Positions 62,566 to 64,000 of a stretch of 64,000 bases of DNA are shown in pieces. The position numbers and the translations under genes are program-made. The notes below the pieces were generated by a model. The model did no database searches and had not been told where the DNA came from. It worked only from the letters and a program-made list of their open reading frames with translations. The first letter of the stretch is position 1; each line of letters begins with the position of its first letter. Location: the NCBI GenBank assembly GCA_015698045.1, contig BLAL01000158.1:1-64000 (forward strand), written 5' to 3'. This stretch comes from Rhizophagus clarus (Eukaryota; Glomeromycota; Glomeromycetes; Glomerales; Glomeraceae).

Positions 62566-63103
62566 AAAAATTGTTAAAGCCAGAACTGTAGTTTTGGCAT
62601 TTTTTAATCAACATTACATATAAAATGCCAGAACTATGAGTTTTGGCATTTTTTTTATTTTTACATGTATATATGCGCTGGAACTAATAGTTCTGGCATT
62701 TTTTTTTATTTTTACATGTAAATGCGTTAGAACTATTGGTTCCAGCATTTTTATGCTGAAACTAACAATTTTTAAGCGTTTTTTTATATATAAAATTGCA
62801 AAAAAATACCGAAACTGATAATTAAATATAAAAAATGTTTCTGCGTTTTTTTATATATTAAATATACCAGTTTTTTTTTATTTCAAAAATTAATTTTTTC
62901 AATCTATTTTAATAAAGAAATAAATTTTTTTCAATTTGTTTTTCAATTTTTTAAAATTTTTTATTAAAAATTAATTTTTATAAATAAACCAGATTATACG
63001 GATTATCTGTAATCTATCCAGATCAATCCAAATTTACGCTGAATCAGATGGATAGGTGAATTATCCAAATCCTTGGATCACAGATCACATCTCTAATTGG
63101 TAT

Positions 63104-63350
63104 ATACTGATTGATGACTTTCAAACTAATAGTCTAATAATACTATATTATATTAAATTTTCACAAATTTTTTTATTATGAATTTTTTTGACTCTAAAGT
63201 GAAGATCCACTAATAGGTCAAAATACAAAACCAAAATGAATTTTGACAGTTGTAATTAATTACAAAGTTACAAGAGTTAAACTGATTTTTTAATATTAAC
63301 TGTTAAACAAATAGTCACTAATAACTTTATACACATTGTGATATTTTATT
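63104..63350. other. AT-rich flank, no gene
   Basis: Right-hand continuation of the CACAGGTCGAAA-ended element for roughly 30 bases, then featureless AT-rich DNA. Confidence 0.4.
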
Positions 63351-64000
63351 TATTGTTTTTTTATTTTTATTTTTATTTAAACAAGAGAATCTATAATTAC
63401 AAGCAAACTAAAGGAAACGAGTAAAATAAATTCAATACATTATACAAAAATGTGAGCATCGATAATTGGTCATACTATTGCTAGTTAAAATTAACTAAAC
63501 TAAAAAGTAATCGTAAGTATTTCAGTTGAAATCCGAGGATAGCAACTTGACCCTGCAAGATACTAAGTATCACTTTCACCTAAGGCCTCAACAACTATGA
63601 ACACTAATACTACAAGATGTTACCATATCTGAACAATCGTAAGGTAAGACAAGTAAGTTGCGCGATCAACTCACATTGTTAATATAATGATCGAATACAT
63701 TAGTGGTAAACCGCAATGAAAATAAAAGCCCCTCGCAAGAGCTTGCTCTATTATTAGTATCTATTATTCTATGGTTCGAAAAAGGAGATAACCCGTAGGA
63801 ACGTTTCTTCAATTGTCGGGTAATACCCATGTCTTGTTCCCAGATGGAAAGAGCTTGATATCAGAGAATTCATATTTTTTGTTTTGTGAAGAGAATATGT
63901 CAGTTAGAAAGATCCTTTAGTAATGCTTCAACCTGGGAGGAGGAAAGAAACTGTTCTAAAAGTTTTGATAGAGAATGAGAAATAAAACCTCTAAGAATAT
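63350..64000 (-). mobile_element. Probable LINE 3' region at the window edge
   Basis: On the minus strand the segment ends in TTTAAATAAAAATAAAAATA followed by an A run, like the other LINE 3' tails here, and the base composition changes sharply to a more GC-balanced, non-repetitive sequence. Only short frames are seen (for example LSKLLEQFLSSSQVEALLKD, interrupted soon after). It extends beyond the window. Confidence 0.4.

Larger units (their letters stand above)
60669..63095. mobile_element. Non-autonomous hAT-like element with minisatellite core, 8-bp TSD
   Basis: ATTGGTAT flanks it at 60661-60668 and 63096-63103. The ends are TAGAGATGCAATCCAGATGA and the inverse of CAGATCACATCTCTA; subterminal DNA is rich in GATCCAGAT/ATCTGAT motifs in both orientations. 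TAGAGATG-type ends with an 8-bp TSD fit hAT. There is no transposase; the centre is a hairpin minisatellite. Confidence 0.83.

Overview
The window is about 64 kb of very AT-rich nuclear DNA from an intron-dense fungus. Short introns with TACTAAC-like branch points, compact housekeeping genes, a SAM-domain protein of a type I associate with Rhizophagus, and LINE ORF1-type proteins ending in AATAAA plus A-rich tails all point to an arbuscular mycorrhizal fungus (Glomeromycotina, Rhizophagus-like). That assignment is inference from family recognition, not from a search.

Region 1 (1-25.2 kb) is accessory and repeat-rich. It opens with a degraded CACTA/Plavaka-type transposase on the minus strand. 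An Arg/Ser-rich gene with frame breaks follows, and its 3' part is repeated in tandem (about 4.12-6.79 kb and 6.79-9.33 kb). From 9.4 to 24.8 kb there is a nested set of mobile elements: two LINE insertions with visible target-site duplications (TSDs); a complete Tc1/mariner-type element (14589-18145) with TIRs, a TA TSD, a DD34E transposase and a convergent 546-residue SAM-domain passenger gene; a 435-bp zero-loop foldback element in a TTAA site; a hAT-like element with TIRs beginning AGGACC; and several MITEs. Threaded through these are short tandem exon-like units, each with a fungal branch point, acceptor and donor.

Region 2 (25.2-56.4 kb) is gene-dense and conserved: ATG9, mitochondrial ATP synthase subunit f, isovaleryl-CoA dehydrogenase, a VPS9-domain Rab5-type GEF, a GPATCH1/TGH-like splicing protein, UTP14, a coiled-coil protein, a VMA12/TMEM199-like V-ATPase assembly factor, CWC22, a cytosolic-type Xaa-Pro aminopeptidase and proteasome alpha-2. 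Several neighbours are divergent pairs sharing 0.15-0.35 kb of upstream DNA. Functions cover membrane traffic and autophagy (ATG9, VPS9), splicing and ribosome biogenesis (GPATCH1, CWC22, UTP14), mitochondria (IVD, ATP17), vacuole acidification (VMA12) and protein turnover (PSMA2, XPNPEP). The genes are not an operon or pathway cluster. Notable gene-structure points are an apparent U12-type AT-AC intron and a one-base frame break in ATG9, a GC-AG intron in CWC22, and a 28-nt microexon in the aminopeptidase.

Region 3 (56.4-64 kb) is again repeat DNA: 19-bp and 41-bp AT-rich tandem arrays split by a LINE ORF1 remnant, a 2.4-kb hAT-like element holding a hairpin minisatellite, and a probable LINE 3' end at the window edge.
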